Made by a program: the position numbers and the translations under genes | Shown: positions 20,590-29,834 of the stretch, one piece after another | How the letters are laid out: each line of letters opens with the position of its first letter | Numbering within the stretch: position 1 is the stretch's first letter | Notes under the pieces: generated by a model | Databases searched by the model: none | The model's input: only the letters and a program-made list of their open reading frames with translations | What the model was told of the DNA's origin: nothing | NCBI RefSeq assembly: GCF_004803755.1 | Contig: NZ_CP032311.1 | Coordinates: 4,418,501-4,482,500, forward strand | Origin: Pseudomonas sp. DG56-2 | Lineage (GTDB): Bacteria; Pseudomonadota; Gammaproteobacteria; Pseudomonadales; Pseudomonadaceae | Length of the DNA stretch: 64,000 nt | Reading direction: 5' to 3'

Positions 20590-20618
20590 AGGTTATAAAC
20601 GGGGCCGATTGATAACCT
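20590..20618. promoter_or_regulatory. Inverted repeat between oxyR and katG
   Basis: AGGTTAT (20590-20596) and ATAACCT (20612-20618) form a perfect 7-bp inverted repeat with a 15-bp spacer, about 157 bp upstream of katG. It is in the right place for a peroxide regulator such as OxyR. It does not clearly match the full four-element OxyR consensus, so the assignment is tentative. Confidence 0.35.
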
Positions 20619-20683
20619 GATTGATGAAAGTTCTGGAAACACACTTAGCGCACGGCAAGTTCAAACATTACACCGTGAAAACT

Positions 20684-21670
20684 TCAAAGCTGCCAGGGTT
20701 TAGTACCGGTGGGGGCTGTACGCTTGAGTGTCGCAGCCAATAGCTCGAACTCTTGCGCGCGTGGATGAGTACGACGCCATACCAGACCAATGCGCCGATG
20801 CTCATCACCACGCAACGGCTTCACGGTCAATCGGCTGCGGTCGGCATTGATCGCCGCCAAGGCTGGCAGCAAGGTACATCCGCGGCCAGCAGCGACCAGA
20901 TGCTGCAGAGTTTCCAGGCTGGCCGCCCGGCAGTCTGCCGAATCGTTTGCCTGCACCTCACTCACGCCGCATGCTTGCAACGCCTGGCCGCGCAGACAAT
21001 GACCATCGGTAAGCAGCAAGAGCTTGAGATCGCTCAGTGCCTCGACCGCCACATCGCTGCCGGCGCCGAGCTCATGCCCTAACGGCAATGCCGCCCAGAA
21101 AGGCTCGTCGAACAGCACTCGCTCGTCATAGGCTTCAGGATCGAGCAGGCGCGGCCCGCCCTGCACTGCCGCCTCGCATCGCAGACACTCCGCAGAGCGC
21201 AACATCGTCTGGTACAGCGGCCGCGGGAGTGCCAGCAATGCGCAGTCGATGGACTGCTCGTTCAGCCGTTCGCACAAATCAGCGGTAAAGCTTTCCTGTA
21301 TCACCAATTGCAACTTGGGATGGGCGGCCTCTACTGCCTGCAAAAGGTGCGGCAGGTAATACGGCGCCAAGGTCGGGATGATGCCCAGGGTAAGAATCCC
21401 TTCAAGCGGGTCGCGGCGCGCACGGGTCAGGGCGAGAATGGTGTCTGCTTCGGCAAGCATGTTCCGCGCGCGCTCGACGATCTGCTCGCCACTGGGGGTG
21501 AGGGTGAATTGCTTGGCGTGACGGTCTACCAACACGTGGCCGAGGTAGTTTTCCAGCTTGCGTAACTGGGTGGACAGCGTGGATTGAGTGACATGGCAGG
21601 CATCGGCAGCACGGCCGAAATGACGGTGCTCCGCCAATGCAACGAGATAGCGGAGTTCGCGTAAGGTCAT
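20684..21670 (-). CDS. oxyR: Hydrogen peroxide-sensing LysR regulator OxyR
   Basis: Regulator of 328 residues with the LysR helix-turn-helix (LRELRYLVALAEHRHFGRAA) and an effector domain carrying the OxyR redox pair: Cys225 in TDGHCLRGQA and Cys234 in LQACG. Their spacing of nine matches Cys199/Cys208 of E. coli, where peroxide forms a disulfide that switches DNA binding. The ATG at 21670 is chosen because AAGGAT lies 7 nt upstream; an upstream ATG at 21676 sits almost on that site. It precedes the periplasmic katG. A chromosome may carry another OxyR, so this could be a dedicated paralogue. Confidence 0.85.
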   Translation of the reverse strand: MTLRELRYLVALAEHRHFGRAADACHVTQSTLSTQLRKLENYLGHVLVDRHAKQFTLTPSGEQIVERARNMLAEADTILALTRARRDPLEGILTLGIIPTLAPYYLPHLLQAVEAAHPKLQLVIQESFTADLCERLNEQSIDCALLALPRPLYQTMLRSAECLRCEAAVQGGPRLLDPEAYDERVLFDEPFWAALPLGHELGAGSDVAVEALSDLKLLLLTDGHCLRGQALQACGVSEVQANDSADCRAASLETLQHLVAAGRGCTLLPALAAINADRSRLTVKPLRGDEHRRIGLVWRRTHPRAQEFELLAATLKRTAPTGTKPWQL

Positions 21671-21962
21671 CAACATATCCTTGGAAAGCACGCACCAGGG
21701 TATAACAAACCCGCCATCACCGTAGCAGCGTTGGCCTTCAGGTTATATCGCCACGTGCACTTTTACTTTTCGTAATAGATGGGTCAGCTTCAACTTTCAT
21801 GGCAAGGCTGCCAAACAGGATCGGGTCAGTGAAATTAAAAAAAATCATGACCTGCATTGAAAGAATTTCGCCATATCGTTACTCGCGATAGTTGAGTTCC
21901 CTTCGAACTTCCATATCTGCACGCAGATCGATGTATAAACTTACAAACGAATCCGTACAGAA

Positions 21963-22889
21963 TTAATTGCCGACAACGCTTTCGGACCTCATGTACTCAG
22001 TTGCACGCTCGCGCAAAAACACCTTGAGCGCTTGCCACGCCGGGCTTTGGTAACGTTGTGGATGCCAGACGATATGGAACGCCCGCTTGAGATTCAGGCT
22101 GCTCTTCAATTCCACCAGCGAACCGCGGTGCAGGTCTTCGATGACACTGAGCTTTGACAAGCAGGCCAACCCATACCCCGCCCTGACTGCTTCCCTGATG
22201 GCTTCGCTCTGGCCGAGCTCCATGCGTATGTTCAACTTCTGCGCATGTCCGGCAATAGCAGACTCCAGCACCGATCGCGTGCCGGATCCGGCTTCACGGA
22301 TTATCCACGGCTGGGTGGCGATGCCTGCATCATCGATCCTGCCGACATGGGCCAATGGATGCGCTGCACCACAGACAATCACCAACTCGTCATCGCACCA
22401 ATACTCCGTCATCAGCCGCTCGTCGGTGCACGGTCCCTCGATCAGACCGATATCCGCTTCCAGGCGCGAGACCTCAGCAAGCACCTCTTCGGTATTTCGC
22501 AGGCGAGCCTGCAGCGAAACACCTGGGTAAAGATCGGAAAAACGGTCGATCAGAAACGGCACCCGGTAGGTACCAATGGTCGAGCTGGCAGAAATCAACA
22601 AGTTGCCCTGGATAATTCCGTCAGGCTCCTGGGCCCCCTCGACGAAACGTTGCAAGCCGTCCAGCAACGCTTCGGCATGGCTCAATTGCCGCAAGCCAAC
22701 CTCGGTGAGGACCAGCCGGCGGCCGGTTCTTTCGAACAACGGCACGTTCAAGTGGCGCTCCAGCTCGGACAGCGACTGACTGGTAGCTGACTGTGACAGG
22801 TTCAGACGCTGGGCGGCTGCGCCGATGGTGCCAAGTTTGGCCACGGTGACGTAGACCTGCAGCTGTCGGAAGCTAACCCCGATGTTCAT
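21963..22889 (-). CDS. LysR-family regulator, YeiE/CysB-like
   Basis: Regulator of 308 residues with a LysR winged helix (FRQLQVYVTVAKLGTIGAAA, about residues 7-26) and an effector domain containing LLISASSTIGTYRVP and IREAGSGTRSVLESA, as in YeiE and CbbR-like proteins. It is divergent from the YeiH-type transporter, the same arrangement as yeiE and yeiH in enterobacteria. A perfect palindrome lies 14 bp upstream of its ATG and would allow autoregulation. A role in sulfur or sulfite response is inferred from family and neighbour. Confidence 0.88.
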   Translation of the reverse strand: MNIGVSFRQLQVYVTVAKLGTIGAAAQRLNLSQSATSQSLSELERHLNVPLFERTGRRLVLTEVGLRQLSHAEALLDGLQRFVEGAQEPDGIIQGNLLISASSTIGTYRVPFLIDRFSDLYPGVSLQARLRNTEEVLAEVSRLEADIGLIEGPCTDERLMTEYWCDDELVIVCGAAHPLAHVGRIDDAGIATQPWIIREAGSGTRSVLESAIAGHAQKLNIRMELGQSEAIREAVRAGYGLACLSKLSVIEDLHRGSLVELKSSLNLKRAFHIVWHPQRYQSPAWQALKVFLRERATEYMRSESVVGN

Positions 22890-22902
22890 TTCAGTTTCTC
22901 CG

Positions 22903-22926
22903 AATGGTTATATCGTTATAACCATT
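22903..22926. promoter_or_regulatory. Palindromic operator in the yeiH / LysR divergent region
   Basis: AATGGTTATA at 22903-22912 and TATAACCATT at 22917-22926 form a perfect 10-bp palindrome with a 4-bp centre. It lies 14 bp from the regulator start and 57 bp from the transporter start, consistent with binding by the divergent LysR protein. Confidence 0.6.
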
Positions 22927-22982
22927 TTTTCATCTGAACGAAACAGGACTATTTTTGAGGTCGTCACAGAGGAGACAACTTC

Positions 22983-23975
22983 ATGTTTCGGGGCCTTTTA
23001 CTGAGCGCACTTTTGACCTTGGGTGGATATGGGCTCAGCCGTATTCCGCTGCTTCAACAGAGCGGCTTCAGCCCGCTCGTGTTCGCACTGTTGCTGGGTA
23101 TCGTCGTCGGCAACCTGCCGTTGATCGGCGGCTTGGCGTCCACACAACGGGGCCTGCAGGTGTGTACGCGGTGGATGCTGCGTGGCGGGATCGTGCTGTT
23201 CGGCTTGTCAGTAACGCTTCAACAAATCTTCAAGCTGGGACCGGCAATCATTGCCCTGGATGCCGGCGTGATCACCGTTGTCATGGTTGCTGGCTATTTC
23301 ATTGGCACACGGCTGCTCAAGCTGGACCGCGACGTCACCCTGCTGACCTGTGCAGGTAGCGCGATCTGCGGCGCCGCTGCCGTGCTCGCCACTGAAGCGG
23401 CGATTCGTGCACGCCCCGCAGCCACCGCCATGGCGGTAGCAACCGTGGTGCTGTTTGGCACCATGGCGATGGTCGTTTATCCGTTGCTCTACCCGTTGGC
23501 CGGCCTTGGCGAAAATGTGTTCGGGGTGTACATCGGGGCGACCATCCATGAAGTGGCGCAAGTGGTCGCGGCAGGTGTTGCCGTCGGACCTGATGCCTTG
23601 GCCAATGCGGTCATTGTGAAGCTGGTCAGGGTGATGTTGCTGGTGCCATTTCTGCTGATCGTCGGCCAATGGTGGTTCGCCCGTCAGCCCCGCGCAGCCG
23701 GCAGCGAAAAGCAGAAAATCACCATTCCCTGGTTCGCTTTCGGTTTCTTGGCGATGGTCGTTTTCAACAGTTACGTAACGCTACCTGCCGCACTGCACAG
23801 TGGGCTGGTTCTGGCGGGGCAAATCGCGCTGACCATGGCGATGGCGGCACTGGGTTACGAGACCCGGCTGGAAAAGCTCAAGGCGCTGGGCCTGAAACCA
23901 TTCGCTCTGGCCTTCAGTCTTTTCATCATGCTGATGGGAGGGGGACTGCTCACCGTCCATCTGTGGATGGTCTGA
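22983..23975 (+). CDS. yeiH: YeiH/UPF0324-family putative sulfate exporter
   Basis: Inner-membrane protein of 330 residues with about ten hydrophobic segments. Family features include the N-terminal SPLVFALLLGIVVGNL, the segment LTCAGSAICGAAAVLATEAA near residues 120-140, and IGATIHEVAQVVAAG near residues 183-197. A ribosome site GAGGAG lies 8 nt before the ATG. It is divergent from the YeiE-like LysR gene and ends before a strong terminator. Sulfite or sulfate export is the family assignment and has limited direct support. Confidence 0.88.
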   Translation: MFRGLLLSALLTLGGYGLSRIPLLQQSGFSPLVFALLLGIVVGNLPLIGGLASTQRGLQVCTRWMLRGGIVLFGLSVTLQQIFKLGPAIIALDAGVITVVMVAGYFIGTRLLKLDRDVTLLTCAGSAICGAAAVLATEAAIRARPAATAMAVATVVLFGTMAMVVYPLLYPLAGLGENVFGVYIGATIHEVAQVVAAGVAVGPDALANAVIVKLVRVMLLVPFLLIVGQWWFARQPRAAGSEKQKITIPWFAFGFLAMVVFNSYVTLPAALHSGLVLAGQIALTMAMAALGYETRLEKLKALGLKPFALAFSLFIMLMGGGLLTVHLWMV

Positions 23976-24041
23976 GGAGAGTTAGCGCTCATCGCAACCG
24001 TTTCCCTGCCTGTCTGCCCTGGAACACTTAAAACCCGTACA

Positions 24042-24080
24042 CCAAAAGCCCTCGCCAATCGATGATTGGCGGGGGCTTTT
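24042..24080 (+). terminator. Terminator after yeiH
   Basis: AAAAGCCCTCGCCAATC, a 3-nt loop and GATTGGCGGGGGCTTTT form a long hairpin flanked by A and T runs, so it can work in both directions. It lies about 70 bp after the yeiH stop. Confidence 0.85.
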
Positions 24081-24273
24081 CACATAGGGCGTCGAGCGAA
24101 CGCCGTGAGTTCGAGGCTAGCCCAACCGAGTCATTCTCATGACGTCAAAAATTTATATCACTGATAAACCACAGGATTTATACTCCGCGACCTCCAGCGT
24201 GGCAATTGGCCATCAAGGCGAGGCAAAGCCATGCAAGGAAGCTTTTTCACATTGGTTGTCAAAGGAATAAAAA

Positions 24274-26862
24274 GTGGCTGTCGTCAAACTCCAAAAAACA
24301 CTCATTGCTCTTGCCATTGCCGCCGCAGCGCAACCTGTCTATGCACAGACGCTGGCGCTGACCAACTCCGGCGTGCAGATCGAACGAAGCAGCTATGCGG
24401 AGCAGGTTGAAGTCAAAGGCTCGTTCACGACCTCCAACAGCGATGTGGACGCTATTGAGTTCAACAGTGTGACGTTTAACAAGGATCTGGTGATCAATGC
24501 CAGCGTAAATGCCAATGGCAATAACGCTGATGGACTGGATCTGTCGATGGCAGGTGAAGACGAAGACCCGTCGTCGTTCGGCCTAGCAACCGAAATATTC
24601 GGCAATCTGGTCAACAAGGGCAGTATTGCGGTGAGTGGCGGTGGTGTGTCGGCGATGCTGGTTGACCCGGCCATTATCCACGGCAACCTGATCAACGAAG
24701 GCACCTTGAGCGTCAAGGGCGACGAGTTTGAAGGTGACGGTATCCGTGCCCTGGAATTCTCGGGCGAGTCGGAACTGCACGGCGACCTGATCAACGCCAG
24801 CACTGGCAAGATTCTGGCAGACGGCAAGAACGCCACAGGCATCCTGCTTGAAGGCGGCGAGATCGACGGCAAGCTCATCAACAACGGCCTGATTCAAGTC
24901 AGTGGCGAGGATGCCACTGCGCTGGACGTGACTTCCAACGAGTACTCATGGGCGGGCACGACTTACAGCGACCGTGTGGACATTGGTGGCATTGAGAACA
25001 ATGGCCGCATTATCGCTACGGGCGCCGACGCCATTGGCGTGGAGCTCGATGGCGTCAGCTTCTCCACTTCATCTGCTCAATTGGTCAACAATGGTCTGAT
25101 TCAGGCTACCGATGCTGCCATTGAGATTGGTGGCTTTGACATCGATGGCGACGGCCAAGGCGGCGCGCTGACGCTGGTCAACCGAGGCACCATCACCTCT
25201 GAAGATGAAGCCATTGACGCCTCCGACGCATCGGGCGCAGTGGTACTGGATTGGCAGGCCGGCTCTATTACCGGCAACCTGATCGATCTGGATCGCATTT
25301 ATGTCACCGGCGATGCAGTGTTCAAAGGCAGTAACGCCGATGTCGATGGCTACAACATCCGCATGTTCGACAATGGCCCGGTGATTGTCGGCACCGCGGG
25401 CAGCGCTGGGCATCTGCAGTTGGCTAATGCGCACACTTCGCTCAAGGGTGATCTGGTGGTGGGCAATGGTTCGTCGCTGGATCTGAACCTGAGCAACGCG
25501 ACGAATGCCAACAAGGCGGTCCTGAGCGTCGACGGCAAGGCGACCTTCGAAAAAGGCTCACACATTACGCTGGCCGCCCAGGGCAAAGATTTCACCGCCA
25601 ACGGCAGCACCTACACCCTGGTCAAGGCTGATTCGCTGGACAATCAGACCGAGACAGGCAAGCTGGTCAGCAGCCGTTCTTCGCTGTTGAATGTCGATAC
25701 CTATACCGTCGAAGGTAATCAGGTGATTGCCACCGTCACCGGCAAATCGTCCTCGCAAGTGGGTGAGGTGATCAAGGACATCGGCGGTTCGGGCAACGCC
25801 CAGCGCGCCGCTTCGGCATTCAGCAGTGTTGCCACTCAGTTGGCCACGCTGAACCCGCAGGATCAGGTGTTCCAGGCCTACGTCAACGCATCGCAGGACG
25901 CGCAAGCACTGCGTACCCTGGCTGAACAACTGACCCCTGAGGTCAACGGCGGTGCGACTCAGGCTGCAACCACTGGCCAGACGCTCATCAGCAACGTTAC
26001 CAGCGCCCGTACCTCCGGAGCGCGCGGCATGTCTTCGGGTGAAGGCTTCAAGGAGGCGGGTGTCTGGGTACAAACCTTGTACAGCGATGCCAGCCAAGAC
26101 CTGCGCGACAACGTCGCAGGCTACAACGCCTACAGCCGCGGTATCGCGGTTGGTGCCGACGGCAAACTGAATGATCAGGTGACCCTGGGTGTCGCGTATA
26201 GCTACTTGAACACCGATGTGAACGGCAAGAGCGGCGACAAAACCAAAGTCGACGGCCATGCCTTCACCTTGTACGGTGGATTCGAGCAAGACAACTACTT
26301 TGTCGATGGCAGCCTGACTTACGGCATCAACGACAACGAAAGCAAACGCAGCATCGCCAGCACGACCGCCAAAGGTGATTACGACAGCAACCTGTTTGGT
26401 GTGAACCTGGTGGGTGGCTACACCTATCATGTCTCGCCATCGGTACTGGTTGAACCACGCATTGCCGCTCGATACAGCTTGGTGAACATCGACGGCTATC
26501 GTGAAAAAGGCAGCTCTGCTGCACTGAAAGTCGAAGATCAGCGCTTTGAAGTGGCGGAACTGGGTGCAGGCCTGCGTGTTGCCGGAAGTTTCCCGCTGGG
26601 CAACGGCACCTTTGAACCGCAAGCCCAAGTCATGGCCTATCACGACTTTATCGGTGACGAAGTCAGCAGTACCTCTACCTTCATCTCGGGCAACACCCCC
26701 TTCGTCACCAGCGGTGCCAGTGCCGTACGCAACAGCTATGAAGCGGGTGTAGGCGCTGACTATCACTTGGGCGCCGTAACGGTTGGCTTGAACTACGACT
26801 ACGTGGGCAAGTCGGACTTTGATGCCAACACTGTCACCGCCAAAGTGCGTTACGACTTCTGA
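24274..26862 (+). CDS. Autotransporter (type Va) with glycine/asparagine-rich passenger
   Basis: Secreted protein of 862 residues starting at GTG 24274, with AAGGAAT upstream. The signal peptide ends at VYA-QT (about residue 25). The passenger (about 26-560) has repeating segments such as GNLVNKGSIAVSGG, GNLINEGTLSVKGD and LINNGLIQVSGE, which predict a right-handed beta-helix. The C-terminal 270 residues form an autotransporter barrel (from GVWVQTLYSDASQDLRDN) and end in the classical terminal phenylalanine (VRYDF). No protease motif is obvious in the passenger, so adhesion or surface display is more likely than proteolysis. Its stop overlaps the start of the lipoprotein hydrolase by one base. 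Confidence 0.9.
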   Translation: MAVVKLQKTLIALAIAAAAQPVYAQTLALTNSGVQIERSSYAEQVEVKGSFTTSNSDVDAIEFNSVTFNKDLVINASVNANGNNADGLDLSMAGEDEDPSSFGLATEIFGNLVNKGSIAVSGGGVSAMLVDPAIIHGNLINEGTLSVKGDEFEGDGIRALEFSGESELHGDLINASTGKILADGKNATGILLEGGEIDGKLINNGLIQVSGEDATALDVTSNEYSWAGTTYSDRVDIGGIENNGRIIATGADAIGVELDGVSFSTSSAQLVNNGLIQATDAAIEIGGFDIDGDGQGGALTLVNRGTITSEDEAIDASDASGAVVLDWQAGSITGNLIDLDRIYVTGDAVFKGSNADVDGYNIRMFDNGPVIVGTAGSAGHLQLANAHTSLKGDLVVGNGSSLDLNLSNATNANKAVLSVDGKATFEKGSHITLAAQGKDFTANGSTYTLVKADSLDNQTETGKLVSSRSSLLNVDTYTVEGNQVIATVTGKSSSQVGEVIKDIGGSGNAQRAASAFSSVATQLATLNPQDQVFQAYVNASQDAQALRTLAEQLTPEVNGGATQAATTGQTLISNVTSARTSGARGMSSGEGFKEAGVWVQTLYSDASQDLRDNVAGYNAYSRGIAVGADGKLNDQVTLGVAYSYLNTDVNGKSGDKTKVDGHAFTLYGGFEQDNYFVDGSLTYGINDNESKRSIASTTAKGDYDSNLFGVNLVGGYTYHVSPSVLVEPRIAARYSLVNIDGYREKGSSAALKVEDQRFEVAELGAGLRVAGSFPLGNGTFEPQAQVMAYHDFIGDEVSSTSTFISGNTPFVTSGASAVRNSYEAGVGADYHLGAVTVGLNYDYVGKSDFDANTVTAKVRYDF

Positions 26863-27734
26863 TGACCGCTGCAAAACTCAGCCCGCTGCGCTGGGTTGGG
26901 ATTTGCCTGCAAGGCACGGCACTGATGTTCAGTGCCGTGCTGAGCGGTTGCCAGTCATCTCAGCAGGCACTTCAAGGGCTGGCATCCGCCCACGGCCAGC
27001 ATCCGGAAATATTGGCAACCCATCCTTTTCCCCTGGCGATGGTGGCGACGCTCAAGCACGATGCCCCCACCCGACTGCGCATCTATTTGGAAGGTGATGG
27101 CCACGCCTGGGCAACACCAACGCAGCCCAGCCTCGACCCCAGCCCCCGGAAACTGCTGGTGGCGCGGTTGGCGCTGAATGATCCAACACCTTCGATTTAT
27201 CTCGCTCGCCCCTGCCAGTTCGTCAGCGTGCCTCGTTGTACGACCGAAATGTGGACCAACCGGCGATTCTCTGAACAAGTCGTCGCAAGCCTCGATCAGG
27301 CATTGGATGTACTGAAAGTGCGCTTTCACAACCGGGAATTCGAACTTGTTGGCTATTCCGGTGGCGCCGCATTGGCACTGCTATTGGCCTCTCGGCGCGA
27401 TGACATCACTCAGGTTCAGACACTGGCCGGCAACTTGAGTCCGGCAGAATGGGTTCGGATACACCAGCTTGCGCCGTTGCGCGGCTCACTCGACCCTTTG
27501 GAGTATCGCCAGCGCCTGGCGCAGATCCCTCAGCGGCACTTGGTAGGTGCAGAGGATCGGGTAGTGCCGACGATGATCGAAACGTTTTACCGGCATCAAC
27601 TAGGGCCAGCCGCATGCCTGCAAACGATCGTGATACCCGGCACCACGCATGAAACCGGCTGGGACAAGGCCTGGCTTAACTGGCGGGGAAAATCGATAGC
27701 GTGTGGATCGAGCGCTGTCTTGCAAGGCGAATAA
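26862..27734 (+). CDS. Alpha/beta-hydrolase lipoprotein
   Basis: Predicted lipoprotein of 290 residues. The signal peptide ends in the lipobox LSGC (Cys about residue 30). A nucleophile elbow GYSGG is at about residues 164-168 (ELVGYSGGAALALLLA), an acid candidate is in VGAEDRVVP, and a catalytic histidine candidate is in PGTTHETGW near the C-terminus. That gives a Ser-Asp-His serine hydrolase order. It is translationally coupled to the autotransporter (overlapping TGATG), so it may act on the secreted passenger or in the same envelope process. The substrate is unknown. Confidence 0.75.
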   Translation: MTAAKLSPLRWVGICLQGTALMFSAVLSGCQSSQQALQGLASAHGQHPEILATHPFPLAMVATLKHDAPTRLRIYLEGDGHAWATPTQPSLDPSPRKLLVARLALNDPTPSIYLARPCQFVSVPRCTTEMWTNRRFSEQVVASLDQALDVLKVRFHNREFELVGYSGGAALALLLASRRDDITQVQTLAGNLSPAEWVRIHQLAPLRGSLDPLEYRQRLAQIPQRHLVGAEDRVVPTMIETFYRHQLGPAACLQTIVIPGTTHETGWDKAWLNWRGKSIACGSSAVLQGE

Positions 27735-27845
27735 AGCAATGGGACAAGACGGTTGATACCACGTCACTGAAGACTGGGGAGCAAAAATATGCCCAGCGCT
27801 GTATAGGCGGCAATTCTGGGAAAGTTACTTGAAATGCGGAAAACA

Positions 27846-27880
27846 AAAAGCCCCTGAAACCTTGGGTTTCAGGGGCTTTT
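27846..27880. terminator. Bidirectional terminator; ancestral terminator of tRNA-Ser
   Basis: A 16-bp stem (AAAAGCCCCTGAAACC and its complement) with a TTG loop ends in a T run on both strands. It lies 7 bp from the left end repeat. Before integration it would have been directly downstream of tRNA-Ser(CGA), and it also ends the hydrolase transcript. Confidence 0.88.
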
Positions 27881-27886
27881 CGATGT

Positions 27887-27904
27887 ATGGCGGAGAGATA
27901 GGGA
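27887..27904. repeat. Left end repeat (att site, distal copy)
   Basis: ATGGCGGAGAGATAGGGA, identical to 41483-41500. The sequence diverges immediately after it (CTTTCC here, TTTGAA at the tRNA). Confidence 0.9.
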
Positions 27905-27965
27905 CTTTCCGAATCGCACCCTGCAGCCCTTTAAACTCAAGGAATACAGAGCTTTCAGGCGATTT

Positions 27966-27987
27966 TGCTACAAATATTTGCTACAAA
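27966..27987 (+). repeat. Left paired integrase arm-type sites
   Basis: TGCTACAAA occurs at 27966-27974 and 27979-27987, 13 bp apart and 62 bp from the end repeat. The same pair with the same spacing occurs at the other end of the element. Confidence 0.65.
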
Positions 27988-28044
27988 CCCAGACAAAAAA
28001 CAGCTACCTTTTCGACATCAAAACCCAGCGATCAGGGACGGAAA

Positions 28045-29517
28045 ATGGCAAGCGATAACCTAGTATTAAGGTCAGGAACATGGCACGTCCGACTCACCAT
28101 CCCAATCGACGCCCGTCCAAGCCTTAACCGTCGAGAGTTCACCGCGTCCCTAAAGACTGGCTCTAAGACCGAAGCTCAGCGGTTGAAGATCTCTTTTTTG
28201 CAGCATTGGCAGGAACAGATAGATAAAGCCCGCCGACACAATCGACTTGACGTAGAAGACGCCCGGATCAACGCCAAGACACTCGCTGAGCGTGCCCGTG
28301 ACTTCTATTCCGATTTGGCACACGCAACCATCGAAAATGGCTCAGTGGACAACACCAAAGCCGAATCCGTGGTCGATTATCTGCGGCTTGGCCCGCAGCA
28401 TGGTCAAGACGAATGGGAGTCAATTTTGCGGCATTTTGAAGTGGGCAGCGTCCCCAATGACCTTGGCTTTAACCGCGATATCAAATCGCTTGTTCAAGCC
28501 AATATGGATCGACACGCAAGCACCCTCCCCCTCAAGCCAGCCGAACGAGAAGACATTCGGCAGATACTCAAAGACCCGAGCCACTACACAACCAAATCAG
28601 TCATTACGACGAGCAGAATCGCGTCGTTTCAAGCGTATCAGTCCAAAACCAAGGGAATCATCCAGAAGACTATAGATACACAGGTCAAGCGGTTGGAATT
28701 GATGAAGGCATGGCTTGAAACGAGCAAACGCGATCTCACACACGAAAGTATTGCCAGCTATCTCGACACGCTTAGCGTTTCCATAAAAACAAAAAAACAG
28801 TACTTGTTCGCAGGGTCAAGCTTTTGGAAATGGGCTATCAGGCACGACGAAAACTTCAAGAAACTGCACCGCGACCAGCAATCACCTTTTGAAAAGCACG
28901 AGTTCCCGGTAAGTCGAAGCAAAAAAAGCAACGGGGCAACCGAGAGAAAGGCGTTCACCCCGGAAGACGTTACAAAGCTCCATGACGCAGCAAAAGCTAC
29001 AAAGAACCGTGAAACACTCACCGACCTTATACTATTAGGTGCTTACACCGGGGCACGCATTGAAGAGCTTTGCCAGCTTCAAGCCCAAGACATAGTTACC
29101 GAGGAAGGCATTCAATGCTTCTACTTCTATGATGGTAAAACCGCCGCCAGTGAGCGACATACACCGATACATCCTGCCATAAAAGAAACCGTGGAAAGGT
29201 TGATCCGTAATTCAAAAGACGGTTTTTTGATTAGCTCCCCAGCAGGAAACAAATACGGCAACCGTTCCGATGCACTCAGTAAACAGTTTGGCCGATTAAA
29301 AACAACCCTCGAATACAACAGCCAGTTCGTTTTCCATAGCTTCCGTAAAACCGTTATCACGCAATTACAACGTGCAGACGTACCCGGAATACTCATTGCC
29401 TCAATCGTCGGTCACGAAACCGGAACCATCACCTTTGACGTGTATAGTGCAGGGCCAAGCCCACAGCAAAAATTAAAAGCCATCTCGAAAATAAAATATA
29501 AATTGAAGCAAAACTGA
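28045..29517 (+). CDS. int: Tyrosine recombinase/integrase (DUF6538 N-domain)
   Basis: Site-specific recombinase of 490 residues that should integrate and excise the element at tRNA-Ser. The N-terminus (LVLRSGTWHVRLTIPIDARP) is an arm-binding DUF6538-type domain, a central SAM-like core-binding domain follows, and the C-terminal catalytic domain has the Arg in TGARIEELCQL, His431 and Arg434 in FHSFRKT, His457 in GHETG and the nucleophile Tyr467 in FDVYS. The ATG at 28045 is chosen because GGGACGG precedes it and the domain starts there; the frame opens upstream only through the att region. It is transcribed into the element from its left end. Confidence 0.93.
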   Translation: MASDNLVLRSGTWHVRLTIPIDARPSLNRREFTASLKTGSKTEAQRLKISFLQHWQEQIDKARRHNRLDVEDARINAKTLAERARDFYSDLAHATIENGSVDNTKAESVVDYLRLGPQHGQDEWESILRHFEVGSVPNDLGFNRDIKSLVQANMDRHASTLPLKPAEREDIRQILKDPSHYTTKSVITTSRIASFQAYQSKTKGIIQKTIDTQVKRLELMKAWLETSKRDLTHESIASYLDTLSVSIKTKKQYLFAGSSFWKWAIRHDENFKKLHRDQQSPFEKHEFPVSRSKKSNGATERKAFTPEDVTKLHDAAKATKNRETLTDLILLGAYTGARIEELCQLQAQDIVTEEGIQCFYFYDGKTAASERHTPIHPAIKETVERLIRNSKDGFLISSPAGNKYGNRSDALSKQFGRLKTTLEYNSQFVFHSFRKTVITQLQRADVPGILIASIVGHETGTITFDVYSAGPSPQQKLKAISKIKYKLKQN

Positions 29518-29834
29518 CCGACACCGAACCACATAGCTTCCTAAAGCAATTTAATGGCTGTCCATATAGGATGGCTATTATTTTGGCTGTCCAAAATAAA
29601 CGACCGATCTTGGTTGCTATTGGCAGTCCAAAGAGGCGTCCACAATTTGACAACACCTTTGAATATGGTACTTATATTTATGCAGGCTTTCTTTATTTGC
29701 AAGCAAGGCCCTTGGACTGCCACTGACTTCGTCGTGTCTGTCCACCCTTCGGGACGGGCCGCTTGAATTTACGCACTTCGTTTGAAATTTAAAAAGCAAA
29801 GCAACAACCAAAATCAATATCGACCAGGAGAACA
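29518..29834 (+). other. Candidate oriT / mobilization control region
   Basis: This 317-bp gene-free stretch lies directly upstream of the mobC-like and relaxase genes, the usual site of an origin of transfer. It holds direct repeats GGC(T/A)GTCCA at 29556-29564, 29585-29593 and 29622-29630, with a shortened copy at 29635-29642. An 8-bp palindrome, TATTTTGG-CTGT-CCAAAATA, is at 29579-29598. A C-rich/G-rich stretch near 29740-29757 may form a further hairpin. No known nic sequence is recognised, so the exact nick site is not assigned. Confidence 0.5.

Noticed and set aside
27829..28044. Longer integrase starting at 27829
   Set aside because: The extension begins with TTG inside the tRNA terminator and spans the att and arm sites; the recombinase N-domain begins at the ATG at 28045.
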